Under the pieces are notes generated by a model. That model saw nothing but the letters and a program-made list of their open reading frames with translations. It did no database searches and was not told the origin of the DNA. From Rhizobium sp. 9140 (GTDB taxonomy: Bacteria; Pseudomonadota; Alphaproteobacteria; Rhizobiales; Rhizobiaceae), in assembly GCF_900067135.1 (NCBI RefSeq), contig NZ_FJUR01000001.1:3165501-3229500 (forward strand): a stretch of 64,000 nt of DNA, in the 5' to 3' direction. Position 1 is the stretch's first letter. Every line of letters starts with the position of its first letter. This document shows, in pieces, positions 18,255 to 27,915 of this stretch. Both the position numbers and the translations under genes were made by a program.

Positions 18255-18846
18255 GGGCGTGGCTGTGTCCTTTGCCGTCATGTCCATGCTCGTCGCAAGA
18301 GTGATCGTGGACATGGTCATGGTGATCATGGTCATGATCGGCGTGGTCATGCTTTCCGTGTTCGTGCTTCCCGTGTTCAGGCGCCCCATGAGCGTGAGGC
18401 CCATGGTCATGCCCGCTGTGATAGGCGCCCCGCATCGGCTGGAACTGCGCCGTCACCTCGTTCACCTCGGCACCGAGCCCGATCAGCATGGACCGGATGA
18501 CGGGATCGCGCAGGATGACGATGCGGTCCTTACAGATTTCGGCTTGCAGATGCCGGTTGCCGAGATGCCAGGCAAGCTCGACGAGGTGAAGCCTGTCGCG
18601 CGGCAGGATCTCGTAAAGGGGCTCTTCTACCGCGGCGATGAGGATGTAGCCGCCCTGCTCCAGCACCAGCGCATCGCCATCCGCCAGCATCACGGCCTGC
18701 TTCAGGTCCAGCATGACGACATCGTCATCCGGCAGGTGCAACAGCTTGCGCCGGAGATGCCGCTGGTCGTGCGGCAGGCGCAGCAGGGCAACAGGCGTGA
18801 TATCGGCAGGTGCCGGCGAGACGATGGAGGTGGAGCGATAGGGCAT
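18247..18846 (-). CDS. ureE: Urease accessory nickel chaperone UreE
   Basis: 199 residues. An N-terminal peptide-binding domain precedes a metal-binding domain with [17 protein letters not shown]. The C-terminal tail of about 50 residues is very rich in His and Asp ([19 protein letters not shown] and onward), binding several nickel ions for hand-over to UreG. ATG 18846 has GAGG upstream. The low-complexity CAT/GAC tail produces long false frames in the other phases. It lies 11 bases after the TIGR02117 gene. Confidence 0.95.
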   Translation of the reverse strand: MPYRSTSIVSPAPADITPVALLRLPHDQRHLRRKLLHLPDDDVVMLDLKQAVMLADGDALVLEQGGYILIAAVEEPLYEILPRDRLHLVELAWHLGNRHLQAEICKDRIVILRDPVIRSMLIGLGAEVNEVTAQFQPMRGAYHSGHDHGPHAHGAPEHGKHEHGKHDHADHDHDHHDHVHDHSCDEHGHDGKGHSHAHD

Positions 18847-18857
18847 GGTAACCTCGA

Positions 18858-19559
18858 TCAGTTGAAATGCGTGAGAGAAAAGGTGAGCGATACCGGCAGC
18901 GGGTTCCATAGTCCTGTGCGCAGGCCCGCGGCCCTCAGGCCCCGGGCCGTCCATGTGTTGCAGCCGGCGAGCGCCGTAAACCAGCCGGTCGCCTCGAAGA
19001 ACCGGTCGTTCTGCCCGTAGCGCGCATCGGGCACGGGCACGACCTGCCCATCGCGCTTTGCGAAGCTGGCTTCGATCATGTCCAGCAGCCGGGCATAGCC
19101 GGCCGGTCCGATCTCGAAGCCTTGCACGCTCAGTGAAGGTTCGGCAAGCGCGCCGACGACATCCACATGCAGCACCGCCCGATCGACCGTCAGCCCCCGC
19201 AGTAAGGGCAGCGGCTTCAGGTCCGCCCAGTTCGGCGTCTCCAGATAGAAGCTACGCCCGCCCCGGCCGAAGATGATCCACCGCGCCGCGGGATCATCGA
19301 CAGGAACGCCACTCTGGCCGAGAAACGGAAACCGCGCCAGGCTTTCCGCATCCACGGGAATGGCGATATCGGTGTGGATCGGGTTCGAGAGAACGAGAAT
19401 GCGCCGCATCTCCCCATTTTCCCTTTCCTCTTCCCCTTCGCGCGATGCGAAGAGCGGCTGCGGCACGATGGTCCCGAGACCTGCCGCAATCGCAAGCAGC
19501 AGAATGATGACCGACAGGCCGAGCGACAGCCTTCGCATGACCTTGCGGAACCTCGTCAT
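18858..19559 (-). CDS. TIGR02117/DUF2459 family protein of urease regions
   Basis: 233 residues with one N-terminal membrane segment (about 11-32, [20 protein letters not shown]) and a periplasmic domain. Landmarks are [36 protein letters not shown] and a closing [19 protein letters not shown] with an invariant-looking Cys-Asn-Thr-Trp. This family is known mainly from alphaproteobacterial urease clusters and has no established function. It sits between ureC and ureE in the same direction. The His and Cys residues would suit a thiol peptidase-like fold, but that is speculation. Confidence 0.85.
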   Translation of the reverse strand: MTRFRKVMRRLSLGLSVIILLLAIAAGLGTIVPQPLFASREGEEERENGEMRRILVLSNPIHTDIAIPVDAESLARFPFLGQSGVPVDDPAARWIIFGRGGRSFYLETPNWADLKPLPLLRGLTVDRAVLHVDVVGALAEPSLSVQGFEIGPAGYARLLDMIEASFAKRDGQVVPVPDARYGQNDRFFEATGWFTALAGCNTWTARGLRAAGLRTGLWNPLPVSLTFSLTHFN

Positions 19560-19618
19560 GCCCGCACGGCGATGGCTATTCGCTTGGCGACAGGCGTCGA
19601 AATCGCGGTCACGAGCGT

Positions 19619-21331
19619 CTAGAACAGGAAATAGCGCTGCGCCATCGGCAGCACCGTCGCCGGCTCGCAGGTCAGCAGCTCTCCATCCGCGCGCACCTCG
19701 TAAGTCTCCGGATCCACCTCGATCACCGGCGTCAGGCTATTGTGGATCATCGAGGCCTTGCCGATACCGCCGCGCGTGTTCTTCACCGCCATCAGCGTTT
19801 TCGCCACGCCGAGCTTGGCCGCAAGGCCGGCGTCCAGCGACGCCTGCGATACGAAGGTTACGGAGGAGTTGGTCCGCGCCTTGCCGAAGGCGCCGAACAT
19901 CGGCCGGTAATGCACCGGCTGCGGTGTGGGAATGGAGGCGTTCGGATCGCCCATGGGGGCGGCCGCGATCATGCCGCCGAGCAGCACCATGTCCGGCTTC
20001 ACGCCGAAGAAGGCGGGGTTCCACAGCACGAGATCGGCCCGTTTGCCAACCTCGACCGAGCCGATCGCGTGGCTGAGGCCGTGGGCGATAGCCGGGTTGA
20101 TCGTGTATTTCGCGATGTAGCGCTTCACCCGCATATTGTCGTTGTCGCCGGTTTCGCTCGCCAGCCGGCCGCGCTGGCGCTTCATCTTGTCGGCCGTCTG
20201 CCACGTGCGGATCGCCACCTCGCCGACGCGGCCCATGGCCTGGCTGTCGGACGAGATGATCGAGAAAGCGCCGATATCGTGCAGGATATCCTCGGCCGCA
20301 ATCGTTTCCTTGCGGATACGGCTTTCGGCAAAGGCGATGTCCTCCGGGATCGACGGGGACAGGTGATGGCAGACCATCAGCATATCCAGATGTTCGGCCA
20401 GCGTGTTGATCGTGTAGGGCCGCGTCGGATTGGTCGAGGACGGGATGACGTTCGGCTGGCCGCAGATCTTGATAATGTCGGGCGCATGTCCGCCGCCCGC
20501 CCCTTCGGTGTGGAAGGCATGGATGGTGCGACCCTTCAGCGCCGCAATGGAATCCTCCACGAAGCCGCTCTCGTTCAGCGTGTCCGTGTGGATCATCACC
20601 TGCACATCGTATTCGTCGGCGACCGAGAGGCAGCAGTCGATGGCGGCCGGCGTCGTACCCCAGTCCTCGTGCAGCTTCAGCGATGTCGCGCCGCCGAGCA
20701 CCATTTCCACCAGCGCGCCGGGCAGCGAGGCATTGCCCTTGCCGGCAAAGGCGAGGTTCATCGGAAAGGCATCGGCCGCCTCGATCATCCGCGCCAGGTG
20801 CCACGGCCCGGGCGTGCAGGTGGTGGCGAGCGTACCATGCGCGGGGCCTGTGCCGCCGCCCAGCATGGTGGTGAGGCCGGACATCAGCGCCTCCTCGATC
20901 TGCTGCGGGCAGATGAAGTGGATATGGCTGTCCATGCCGCCGGCGGTGACGATCTTGCCTTCGGCCGCGATTGCCTCCGTGCCGGGGCCGACGATGATGT
21001 CCACATTCGGCTGCGTATCCGGATTTCCGGCCTTGCCGATGGCGACGATCAGCCCGTCCTTCAGCCCGATATCGGCCTTCACGATACCCCAATGGTCTAC
21101 GATCAGCGCGTTGGTGATGACGGTATCGACCGCGCCGTCCGCCCGCGTCACCTGGCTCTGCCCCATGCCGTCGCGGATGACCTTGCCGCCGCCGAACTTC
21201 ACCTCGTCGCCATAGGTGGTGAAATCCTTCTCCACCTCGATGAACAGCTCCGTATCCGCCAGCCGCACCCGGTCGCCCGTCGTCGGGCCGAACATATTGG
21301 CATAGGCGGCGCGGGACATCTTGTAGGACAT
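19619..21331 (-). CDS. ureC: Urease alpha subunit UreC (catalytic)
   Basis: 570 residues, the normal length. It hydrolyses urea to ammonia and carbamate at a dinickel site. Visible: DSHIHF (His136, His138), the bridging carbamylated Lys219 in [13 protein letters not shown], the [15 protein letters not shown] segment, and the flap MVCHHL with the catalytic His. The ATG is three bases after the vapC stop, so it is translated from the same transcript as the toxin gene. Confidence 0.98.
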   Translation of the reverse strand: MSYKMSRAAYANMFGPTTGDRVRLADTELFIEVEKDFTTYGDEVKFGGGKVIRDGMGQSQVTRADGAVDTVITNALIVDHWGIVKADIGLKDGLIVAIGKAGNPDTQPNVDIIVGPGTEAIAAEGKIVTAGGMDSHIHFICPQQIEEALMSGLTTMLGGGTGPAHGTLATTCTPGPWHLARMIEAADAFPMNLAFAGKGNASLPGALVEMVLGGATSLKLHEDWGTTPAAIDCCLSVADEYDVQVMIHTDTLNESGFVEDSIAALKGRTIHAFHTEGAGGGHAPDIIKICGQPNVIPSSTNPTRPYTINTLAEHLDMLMVCHHLSPSIPEDIAFAESRIRKETIAAEDILHDIGAFSIISSDSQAMGRVGEVAIRTWQTADKMKRQRGRLASETGDNDNMRVKRYIAKYTINPAIAHGLSHAIGSVEVGKRADLVLWNPAFFGVKPDMVLLGGMIAAAPMGDPNASIPTPQPVHYRPMFGAFGKARTNSSVTFVSQASLDAGLAAKLGVAKTLMAVKNTRGGIGKASMIHNSLTPVIEVDPETYEVRADGELLTCEPATVLPMAQRYFLF

Positions 21332-21334
21332 GGT

Positions 21335-21745
21335 CTACCTCGAGAGTTCGGAGAAAAGGGGTGACCGCGCAGCGGCACGGTCGAAAGTATAGGTGGTGCG
21401 GCAGCCGTTTCGGCTGTTGATCTCGCCGATCAGGTGGTCGGCAAAGTCGCCTGGATGATCTTCATAGGAACGCAGGGATGCGATGACGGCGTCGCGATCC
21501 TGCACGACGATCCGCGGTCGGTTCAGCATGTCGAAAATGAACGCGGACACCGCGGGCCGCGCCATCTTCACCTTCTGCCGCAGAAGCCAAACGACCTCTA
21601 CGAGAACGACGTGATTGATGAAGACGGGCGCACTGTCCTGCTCAAGAAAGGCTGTCGCCTGCTCGCCCTGCTTCACGCCTTCGGCATCGGTGATCGAGCC
21701 CAAGGCCAACCACCGCATCACCATGTTGGTGTCGAGACCGATCAT
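21335..21745 (-). CDS. vapC: PIN-domain toxin, VapC-like
   Basis: 136-residue PIN-domain ribonuclease. Acidic active-site residues are visible in MIGLDTNMVMRWLA near the N-terminus, VLVEVVWLL, and FADHLIGEINSRNGC (Asp), with TYTFDRAAA at the end. Known VapC toxins cut tRNA or rRNA. The start overlaps the antitoxin stop (ATGA). It is wedged between the accessory gene and ureC, ending only three bases before the ureC ATG. Confidence 0.87.
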   Translation of the reverse strand: MIGLDTNMVMRWLALGSITDAEGVKQGEQATAFLEQDSAPVFINHVVLVEVVWLLRQKVKMARPAVSAFIFDMLNRPRIVVQDRDAVIASLRSYEDHPGDFADHLIGEINSRNGCRTTYTFDRAAARSPLFSELSR

Positions 21746-21996
21746 TCCTCGCTCTCCCGAAAACCGGCATTTCGGGCTTCCCTGATCCAGTCATCCAGTT
21801 CCTCGCCGGTAATCGGCCTCTCGAACTTCACGATCCCGCGCAAATCCTCGAAACTCTTCCCCGGCTTGCGGATTTCGACCGCGCCGGCGTCGTTCGCGAC
21901 GAACTCGACCGCGTCGCCATCCTTGAGGCCGAGGGTCTTCAGCACCGATTCGGGAACCGTGATCGTGCCTGCCTTGATCCTGACCGTTTCACCCAT
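21742..21996 (-). CDS. vapB: AbrB/SpoVT-type antitoxin, VapB-like
   Basis: 84 residues. The N-terminal swapped-hairpin AbrB domain (VRIKAGTITVPESVLKTLGLKDGDAVEFV) binds DNA and autoregulates. The C-terminal acidic helix (FEDLRGIVKFERPITGEELDDW) would wrap the VapC toxin. ATGA overlap with vapC. It lies nine bases downstream of the urease accessory gene. Confidence 0.87.
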   Translation of the reverse strand: MGETVRIKAGTITVPESVLKTLGLKDGDAVEFVANDAGAVEIRKPGKSFEDLRGIVKFERPITGEELDDWIREARNAGFRESEE

Positions 21997-22005
21997 GGTG
22001 CGCTC

Positions 22006-22746
22006 CTAGCTCCCGACCGCGAGAGAAAATGCCGGCGCGACGGAGAGCCGGCGGAGCCGGCCTTCGGCCACCCAGCGATCGACCAGCCGCGCTTCGGCCG
22101 CAAAGGGATGTCCCTCCCAGCCGACATGGGTGAACCCGGCGAGCGCGATATCCGCTGCGGGATGAGCGCCGAGCACATCGCCAATAACGACGAGGCCGCT
22201 GCTCGGCACGATGTAGGGGGCCGGCGAAAAACCGGCGAGCGCTGTCTCCAGCGAACGTTGCGTTTCCGCCTCGAGCACCCGGACGATCTTGTCGGCCGCA
22301 AGCGCAAAGGCCTCGAACCCCGCCGTCTCGTCGTCGCAGAAATCATCGAGCTCCGGATGCGTGATGGCGAGCGGCGCCCGGAGTGCCGCAAAGAGTGCGG
22401 GGTTGCGGACGCACCAGATACCGGCTGCCGCGACCACTGCGGGATGCGCGCCCCAGGCCGTCGGCAGGATGTTGGCGTGCAGAGCCGAGGGCGCCGACGT
22501 TCCCAGCATCATTTTTGCCGGCCGGCCGGTGTTGCAGACGGCAACGATATCCGTTCGCTGGCCCGGGCGATACGAGCGGCAATCATTGAACCGGATGACG
22601 CAATCGGCAGACGCGATCTCCTTGGCGGCGCTGTCCGGCACCGGCCCATTGCCAACGATCACGATGCGCGCACCGGTCTTCACAGCGTTCTCCCGTCCGT
22701 CTTTCTGCCGTCCGAGCCAGCAGTCTGCTTCATGTTCGGCCCGCAT
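22006..22746 (-). CDS. Urease operon accessory protein, GT29-like
   Basis: About 246 residues, of the group labelled urease operon accessory protein in rhizobia. It contains ARIVIVGNGPVPDSAAKEI and DCVIRFNDCRS. The VGNGP and IRFND pattern recalls the L-sialylmotif of GT29-type transferases, though no known link to urease exists. The ATG at 22746 is eight bases after the DUF1311 stop. A GTG at 22683 with GGGAG upstream begins just before the conserved region and may be the true start. Function unknown. Confidence 0.75.
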   Translation of the reverse strand: MRAEHEADCWLGRQKDGRENAVKTGARIVIVGNGPVPDSAAKEIASADCVIRFNDCRSYRPGQRTDIVAVCNTGRPAKMMLGTSAPSALHANILPTAWGAHPAVVAAAGIWCVRNPALFAALRAPLAITHPELDDFCDDETAGFEAFALAADKIVRVLEAETQRSLETALAGFSPAPYIVPSSGLVVIGDVLGAHPAADIALAGFTHVGWEGHPFAAEARLVDRWVAEGRLRRLSVAPAFSLAVGS

Positions 22747-22754
22747 CGAGACGA

Positions 22755-23186
22755 TCAGCGATCGGCCAGCGCCGCGTTCAGTTCGTCCGTCCGCTTGGTC
22801 GTCAGTTCCGCAAGACAACCTGCCACCAGCATCGGTTCCATGCTGCCACCGCGCGCCTCGAAGCCGGCAAGCGCGCACTGCCCGTCACGATAGGCGATCC
22901 AGGCACGTTGCGCGGTCTTCAGCGCTTCCACCGCGCCGACCATGTGGTCGCCCAGATCGGCGAGATCCTTGTCCATCGCCTGCGCACGCGCCAGCGTCTT
23001 GCGATAGGCCGCGTTCAGCGCCACGTCCGCGGTCTCGTAGTCCTGCTGCGAACACGCCGTCATGTCGCTCTGGGTAACCGCCTTGCTGCAATCGGGATCA
23101 TCCGGCCCGGCGGACGAGGCAGACCCTGCCCCGAAAACCAGAGAGAAGGCCAGCGTAGCGCCCGGATATGCGAGCCGCATCACCAT
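22755..23186 (-). CDS. LprI/DUF1311-family secreted protein
   Basis: 143 residues. A signal peptide (about 1-25, MVMRLAYPGATLAFSLVFG) precedes a DUF1311 domain (DPDCSKAVTQSDMTACSQQD, LNAAYRKTLAR, LKTAQRAWIAYRDGQCAL, MLVAGCLAELTTKRTDEL). The conserved Cys pairs suggest disulfides. Family members include the Mycobacterium lysozyme inhibitor LprI. Its ATG begins one base after the ureB stop (TGACATG). The role in a urease operon is unclear, but this gene is often found there in rhizobia. Confidence 0.82.
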   Translation of the reverse strand: MVMRLAYPGATLAFSLVFGAGSASSAGPDDPDCSKAVTQSDMTACSQQDYETADVALNAAYRKTLARAQAMDKDLADLGDHMVGAVEALKTAQRAWIAYRDGQCALAGFEARGGSMEPMLVAGCLAELTTKRTDELNAALADR

Positions 23187-23187
23187 G

Positions 23188-23493
23188 TCAGAGCGCACCC
23201 ATGACCTTCTGGCGGAAGCCATAGACTTCCCGTTTGCCCGCGAAGGGAATAAGCGTCACGTCGCGCGTCTGCCCCGGCTCGAAGCGCACGGCCGTACCGG
23301 CGGGAATATCCAGCCGCTTGCCATGGGCCGCCTCGCGATCGAAGGTCAGTCCGGCATTGGTCTCGGCGAAATGATAGTGGCTGCCGACCTGCACCGGCCG
23401 GTCGCCGGTGTTCGACACCTCGATCGTTACCGTTTCCAGCCCGACATTCAGCTCGATCTCGCCGTCTGCCGCAAGGATTTCACCGGGGATCAT
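23188..23493 (-). CDS. ureB: Urease beta subunit UreB
   Basis: 101 residues beginning [18 protein letters not shown], with [11 protein letters not shown] and [29 protein letters not shown], all typical. It is a structural subunit that packs against UreC. The start was set at 23493 (AGGAGA about six bases upstream), not the upstream ATG at 23523. Confidence 0.97.
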   Translation of the reverse strand: MIPGEILAADGEIELNVGLETVTIEVSNTGDRPVQVGSHYHFAETNAGLTFDREAAHGKRLDIPAGTAVRFEPGQTRDVTLIPFAGKREVYGFRQKVMGAL

Positions 23494-23568
23494 CTTGTCT
23501 CTCCTGAAGGTCTCGATAGGCATGTTGCACGGCGATCATGGCAGGCTGAGGATGCTGTCGCCTCGGCA

Positions 23569-23817
23569 TCACGCCGCCGCAGCACAGCCCGCGAGCTTCA
23601 CCACGCGCTCCGTGGAAGCGGGATTGTTCACCATCTTCTCAGCCGGCCGCACAGGCCGGCGAACGAGCTCGCCTGTGCAATTCGGGCAACGCCCGCCGAG
23701 CACGTCGCGCGCGCAGGCGGCACAGAAGGTGCACTCGAAACTGCAGATCATCGCCTCGCGGCTGTCGGCCGCCAGATCCGTGTCGCAGCATTCGCAATTG
23801 GGTCGAAGCGCCAGCAT
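23569..23817 (-). CDS. DUF1272 zinc-binding protein
   Basis: 82 residues, about ten Cys. The family core is LRPNCECCDTDLAADSREAM, then ICSFECTFCAACARDVLGGRCPNC, which should bind two zinc ions. It lies between ureA and ureB in the same direction, eight bases after the ureA stop. Common in rhizobial urease operons; function unknown. Metal buffering or binding near a nickel enzyme is a guess. Confidence 0.85.
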   Translation of the reverse strand: MLALRPNCECCDTDLAADSREAMICSFECTFCAACARDVLGGRCPNCTGELVRRPVRPAEKMVNNPASTERVVKLAGCAAAA

Positions 23818-23825
23818 GGAAAACC

Positions 23826-24128
23826 TCAGCGGATGGGTTCGTGAACGGTAACGAGCTTCGTTCCGTCCGGGAACGTCGCCTCGATCTGGATGTCATGAAT
23901 CATTTCTGGGATCCCTTCCATCACCTGCTCGCGCGTGATGACATGAGCGCCGGCCTCCATGAGGTCGGGAACCGAACGGCCGTCGCGCGCGCCCTCGACC
24001 ACGAAATCGGTGATCAGCGCGATGGCTTCGGGATGGTTCAGCTTGACGCCACGCTCCAGCCGGCGGCGCGCCACCATGGCGGCCATCGAGATCAGCAGCT
24101 TGTCTTTTTCGCGGGGAGTAAGGTTCAT
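23826..24128 (-). CDS. ureA: Urease gamma subunit UreA
   Basis: 100 residues starting [20 protein letters not shown], with [20 protein letters not shown] and [20 protein letters not shown], all diagnostic. It is the small structural subunit of urease. Start at 24128 with AAGG upstream; the longer open frame upstream is an artefact. Lies 32 bases after ureD. Confidence 0.97.
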   Translation of the reverse strand: MNLTPREKDKLLISMAAMVARRRLERGVKLNHPEAIALITDFVVEGARDGRSVPDLMEAGAHVITREQVMEGIPEMIHDIQIEATFPDGTKLVTVHEPIR

Positions 24129-24160
24129 GCGACGCGATCCATCATCATCTTCGACATTCT

Positions 24161-25063
24161 CTACAGGCTCCAGACTTTCGGCACAGACGCGCTCCTGCGC
24201 AAGTGCGAAATCATCGGCACGAGGATTTTTCGCAGGGCGAAGCCGTCCTTCGCCACGATCCGTGCAACGAGCTTTTCCTGATCGCCGACCACGACATGGC
24301 TGACGCCGCCCGACCCGCTGGCTGCACCTCTGTCCAAGCGTTCGCGGAGCGGCTTCAGATGGCGCTCGCATCCGCTCGCGGTGAAGAACAGCGTGGCGAA
24401 GGCGACGTGACCGCTCAGCGAAAAAGCGCGCCGCGTCAGCGCATCGATATCCCCGGACAGCCGCATATTCTCGGCATGCAGCAGCGCACCACCCTTCACG
24501 ATCCGCCACCGGTCGCGAAAAAGGCCGTTCCGCATGCGCTCGCCCATGGCGGCACGCCCGAGCAGCACGGCCTCGACGGCCAGAAACTCGGCATCCGCGT
24601 CAAGCTCGACATCCAGCGACCGCGTCATCGAGGCCCGGTCGAACAGGATCGTCTCCTGCGGTAGCCAGTGGACGCGGGACCCGGCCTCCGCCCGGATCGT
24701 CGTCGTCACCGAGGTCGTGCCGGCGCTGGCCTTGTAGATCTTCTCGCAGGCCTGCGTCGTTAGCGTCAACTCGGTATCCGCACCGGCGCCGAACCGCCAG
24801 TCCATCACGTCACCACCGGTCAGCCCGCCCGAACTGTTGATCAGCACGGCTTCCATGCTGCCGTCGAACATGGTCGGCAAGCGCAGCTTGGCGCACCCTT
24901 CCTGATAGAACTCCTGCAGCCGCGTTCGTCCGCCGGCATGCTTTGCCACAAGGCGCCCGCGCCCGAAGGCGCGCTGCGGCGCTGCCGCCAGCCCCTCCTG
25001 CCCGGGTTTAGACATGGCCTCAGACATGGCCTCCGGCTGGGACTCAACCAAGGCCTCAGACAT
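24161..25063 (-). CDS. ureD: Urease accessory protein UreD
   Basis: About 300 residues. It scaffolds the apo-urease/UreF/UreG activation complex. Landmarks: [51 protein letters not shown]. The ATG at 25063 lies just after the urtE stop; a TTG at 25078 overlapping that stop (TTGA) is an alternative. The close fit to urtE joins urea uptake and urease in one transcription unit. Confidence 0.94.
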   Translation of the reverse strand: MSEALVESQPEAMSEAMSKPGQEGLAAAPQRAFGRGRLVAKHAGGRTRLQEFYQEGCAKLRLPTMFDGSMEAVLINSSGGLTGGDVMDWRFGAGADTELTLTTQACEKIYKASAGTTSVTTTIRAEAGSRVHWLPQETILFDRASMTRSLDVELDADAEFLAVEAVLLGRAAMGERMRNGLFRDRWRIVKGGALLHAENMRLSGDIDALTRRAFSLSGHVAFATLFFTASGCERHLKPLRERLDRGAASGSGGVSHVVVGDQEKLVARIVAKDGFALRKILVPMISHLRRSASVPKVWSL

Positions 25064-25074
25064 GCGTTGCGCGA

Positions 25075-25770
25075 TCAAACCGTGAGGTGCCTTCGGGCTT
25101 CCGGCGTGTCGAGCGTTTCGGCCGGGCCTTCATGCACAATCTCTCCGCGATCCATGATGTAGACATGGTCTGCAAGCTCGCGGCAGAAGTCAAGATATTG
25201 TTCCACAAGCAAAATCGCCATCCCCGTGGAATCACGCAAATACTGGATCGCCCGTCCGATATCCTTGATGATCGAGGGCTGGATGCCCTCCGTCGGCTCG
25301 TCGAGCACGAGGATCTTCGGACGTGTGACGAGCGCCCGGCCGATGGCAAGCTGCTGCTGCTGCCCGCCCGAAAGGTCGCCACCGCGCCGCCCGAGCATGG
25401 ATTTGAGAATGGGGAACAGCGCGAAGATCTCGTCCGGCACGAAGCGGTCCTTGCGGGCGACGGGGGCGTAGCCGGACTCAAGGTTCTCCTTGACGGTGAG
25501 AAGAGGAAACACCTCCCGCCCCTGCGGCACGAAACCGACGCCGAGGCGTGCGCGGTTATAGGGCGCCATGCCGTTCATGACGGTATCGTTGAAGGTCACC
25601 TTGCCGGCGCTCGTCGCATGCTGGCCGGTGACCGAGCGCAAAAGGCTGGTCTTGCCCACGCCGTTGCGGCCGAGCACGCAGGTGATCTTGCCCATCGGCG
25701 CCGTGATGGAGACGCCGCGCAGGGCCTGCGCCGCACCGTAATGAAGGTTGATATTGTCGACGGTCAGCAT
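25075..25770 (-). CDS. urtE: Urea ABC transporter ATP-binding protein UrtE
   Basis: 231 residues, LivF-like ATPase. Walker [13 protein letters not shown], signature [15 protein letters not shown], Walker [27 protein letters not shown] is typical of UrtE. It energises import of urea captured by UrtA through UrtBC. It is separated from urtD by about 208 bases that hold a repeat copy. Confidence 0.96.
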   Translation of the reverse strand: MLTVDNINLHYGAAQALRGVSITAPMGKITCVLGRNGVGKTSLLRSVTGQHATSAGKVTFNDTVMNGMAPYNRARLGVGFVPQGREVFPLLTVKENLESGYAPVARKDRFVPDEIFALFPILKSMLGRRGGDLSGGQQQQLAIGRALVTRPKILVLDEPTEGIQPSIIKDIGRAIQYLRDSTGMAILLVEQYLDFCRELADHVYIMDRGEIVHEGPAETLDTPEARRHLTV

Positions 25771-25829
25771 GAGGCACCTCGTTCGGTGGGCGGGGTCGAG
25801 GCATCGGAGGCTGAAGCGCTTGCGGGAAG

Positions 25830-25885
25830 GAAAGCCCTCTCTGCCCTGCCAGCCATCTGCCCCACAAGGGGGGAGAAGACCCTTG
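25830..25885 (+). repeat. Intergenic repeat, copy 3
   Basis: Within the 208-base gap between urtE and urtD. CCCTCTCTGCCCTGCCAG at 25835 followed by the CCCCACAAGGGGGGAG palindrome matches copies at 8464 and 8576. The remainder of the gap shows no gene. Confidence 0.72.
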
Positions 25886-25978
25886 GCTGGGCGTCCACAT
25901 CAAAGCGAGGATGGCGCTTGAGTCCATCGGAGGCGACGTGCTGAACCGCGAACATCGAGACATTGTAATGCATTGAAA

Positions 25979-26740
25979 TCACCGTCCCAGATAGTTTTCG
26001 ATGACTTTGGGATCGTTCGACACGAAGTCGATCGAGCCCTCCGCGAGAACCGAGCCCTCGGCAAGGCAGGTGACCTTGACGCCGAGGTCGCGGATGAAGC
26101 CCATGTCGTGCTCCACCACCACGACCGAGCGGGTCTTGGCGATTTCCTTGAGCAGGATCGCGGTCTCCGCGGTCTCTGCGTCCGTCATGCCGGCGACGGG
26201 CTCGTCCACCAGCAGCAGCTTCGGTTCCTGCGCCAGCAGCATGCCGATTTCCAGCCACTGCTTCTGCCCGTGCGACAGGCTTCCCGCGAGATGATCCTTC
26301 CGGGCCGTCATGCGCACGGTTTCGAGGATCTCCTCGATCCGCGCCTTGTCGGCTGGCGTCAGCGTGTAGAACAGCGTGGCGAAGACGCCGCGTTTGCGGT
26401 TCAGCGCCAGTTCGATATTGTCCCAGACGGTATGGCTCTCGAACACTGTCGGCTTCTGGAATTTCCGGCCGATGCCCAGCTGCGCGATATCCGCCTCGTC
26501 CTTTTTGGTCAGGTCCACCTGCCCGTCGAAATAGACTGTGCCGCTGTCGGGCCGCGTCTTGCCGGTGATGATGTCCATCATCGTTGTCTTGCCCGCGCCG
26601 TTCGGGCCGATGATCGCCCTGAGCTCGCCGGGCGCCACCACGAAGGACAGCGCATTCAGCGCCTTGAAGCCATCGAAGGAAACCGAGACGCCATCGAGAT
26701 AAAGGAGGCTGTTGGTGATCTTCTCGTCCATGGCGCTCAC
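25979..26740 (-). CDS. urtD: Urea ABC transporter ATP-binding protein UrtD
   Basis: 253 residues, LivG-like ATPase. Walker A GPNGAGKTTMMDIITGKTRP, signature LSHGQKQWLEIGMLL (the SHGQ variant typical of UrtD), Walker B LLLVDEPVAGMTD. Its start overlaps the urtC stop by four bases. Confidence 0.96.
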   Translation of the reverse strand: MSAMDEKITNSLLYLDGVSVSFDGFKALNALSFVVAPGELRAIIGPNGAGKTTMMDIITGKTRPDSGTVYFDGQVDLTKKDEADIAQLGIGRKFQKPTVFESHTVWDNIELALNRKRGVFATLFYTLTPADKARIEEILETVRMTARKDHLAGSLSHGQKQWLEIGMLLAQEPKLLLVDEPVAGMTDAETAETAILLKEIAKTRSVVVVEHDMGFIRDLGVKVTCLAEGSVLAEGSIDFVSNDPKVIENYLGR

Positions 26741-27915
26741 TCCGCGGCTTGAGGTTGAACGTCGACGGCGTCACGGGCGGCAACGGTGCGCCCCTTCTCG
26801 GCTTCGGCGGCGGCCTTGTAGTCCCGACGCGAGGCAAATCCCTGCTGGATGGTGCCGACGATGCCCTTCGGCAGGAAGAGCGTGGTGGCGACGAAAAGGG
26901 CGCCGAGCGCGAACAGCCAGAACTCCGGGAAGGCGGCGGTGAAGATGGACTTGCCGAAGTTGACCAGCACCGCCCCGATGATCGGCCCGATCAGCGTCCC
27001 CCGCCCGCCGACAGCCGTCCAGATGACGACCTCGATGGAGTTGGCGGGCGCGAACTCGCCCGGGTTGATGATGCCGACCTGCGGCACGTAGAGCGCGCCG
27101 GCAACGCCTGCGATCATGGCGGAAAAGGTGAAGATGAAGAGCTTCATGTTCTCGACGCGATAACCGAGAAAGCGCGTCCGGCTTTCCGCATCCCGCACCC
27201 CGACCAGCACCTTGCCGTATTTCGACTGCACGATGGCGGAGGAGAGGAGCAGAACGAGCGCGAGAACGATGCCGGTGATGGCGAACAGCGTGGCGCGCGT
27301 TTCCGGCGCCTGGATGTTGAAGCCGATGATGTCCTTGAAATCGGTCAGGCCGTTATTGCCGCCGAAGCCCATTTCGTTGCGGAAGAAGGCGAGCAGCAGC
27401 GCATAGGTCATCGCCTGCGTGATGATGGAGAGGTAGACGCCGGTGACGCGCGAGCGGAAGGCGAGCCAGCCGAAGACGAAGGCGAGCGCGCCCGGCACCA
27501 GCACCACCATCAGGGCCGCGAAGGGGAATGAATCGAAGCCGGTCCAGTACCAGGGCAGTTCCTTCCAGTTCAGGAAGACCATGAAGTCGGGCAGGATCGG
27601 ATTGGCATAGACGCCGCGCGCGCCGATCTGGCGCATCAGATACATGCCCATGGCATAGCCGCCGAGCGCGAAGAAGGCCCCGTGGCCGAGCGAGAGAATG
27701 CCGCAATAGCCCCAGACGAGATCGAGCGCGAGCGCGAGCAACGCGTAGCAGAGATACTTCCCGAACAGCGGCACGACATGGGACGGCACATGCAGCGGGT
27801 TGCCGGGATCGAGCAGCAGGTTGGAGGCGGGAACCGCAATGGCGATGAGGAGGATCAGTGCGGCGAGGGCCAGAACCTTTTTCTCGTGGGCGTGGATGAG
27901 CCGGGTCGTGAACAT
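26737..27915 (-). CDS. urtC: Urea ABC transporter permease UrtC
   Basis: 392 residues, LivM-like permease with about ten hydrophobic segments. Landmarks are DLVWGYCGILSLGHGAFFALGGYAMGMYLM near the N-terminus and the ATPase-contact region VLVGVRDAESRTRFLGYRVE. The start shares one base with the urtB stop (TAATG), so the two are coupled. Confidence 0.95.
   Translation of the reverse strand: MFTTRLIHAHEKKVLALAALILLIAIAVPASNLLLDPGNPLHVPSHVVPLFGKYLCYALLALALDLVWGYCGILSLGHGAFFALGGYAMGMYLMRQIGARGVYANPILPDFMVFLNWKELPWYWTGFDSFPFAALMVVLVPGALAFVFGWLAFRSRVTGVYLSIITQAMTYALLLAFFRNEMGFGGNNGLTDFKDIIGFNIQAPETRATLFAITGIVLALVLLLSSAIVQSKYGKVLVGVRDAESRTRFLGYRVENMKLFIFTFSAMIAGVAGALYVPQVGIINPGEFAPANSIEVVIWTAVGGRGTLIGPIIGAVLVNFGKSIFTAAFPEFWLFALGALFVATTLFLPKGIVGTIQQGFASRRDYKAAAEAEKGRTVAARDAVDVQPQAAE

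Noticed and set aside
18255..18410. N-terminal extension of ureF with repeated Met-Thr residues
   Set aside because: It is an out-of-frame reading of the His-rich ureE tail codons, not protein sequence of UreF.
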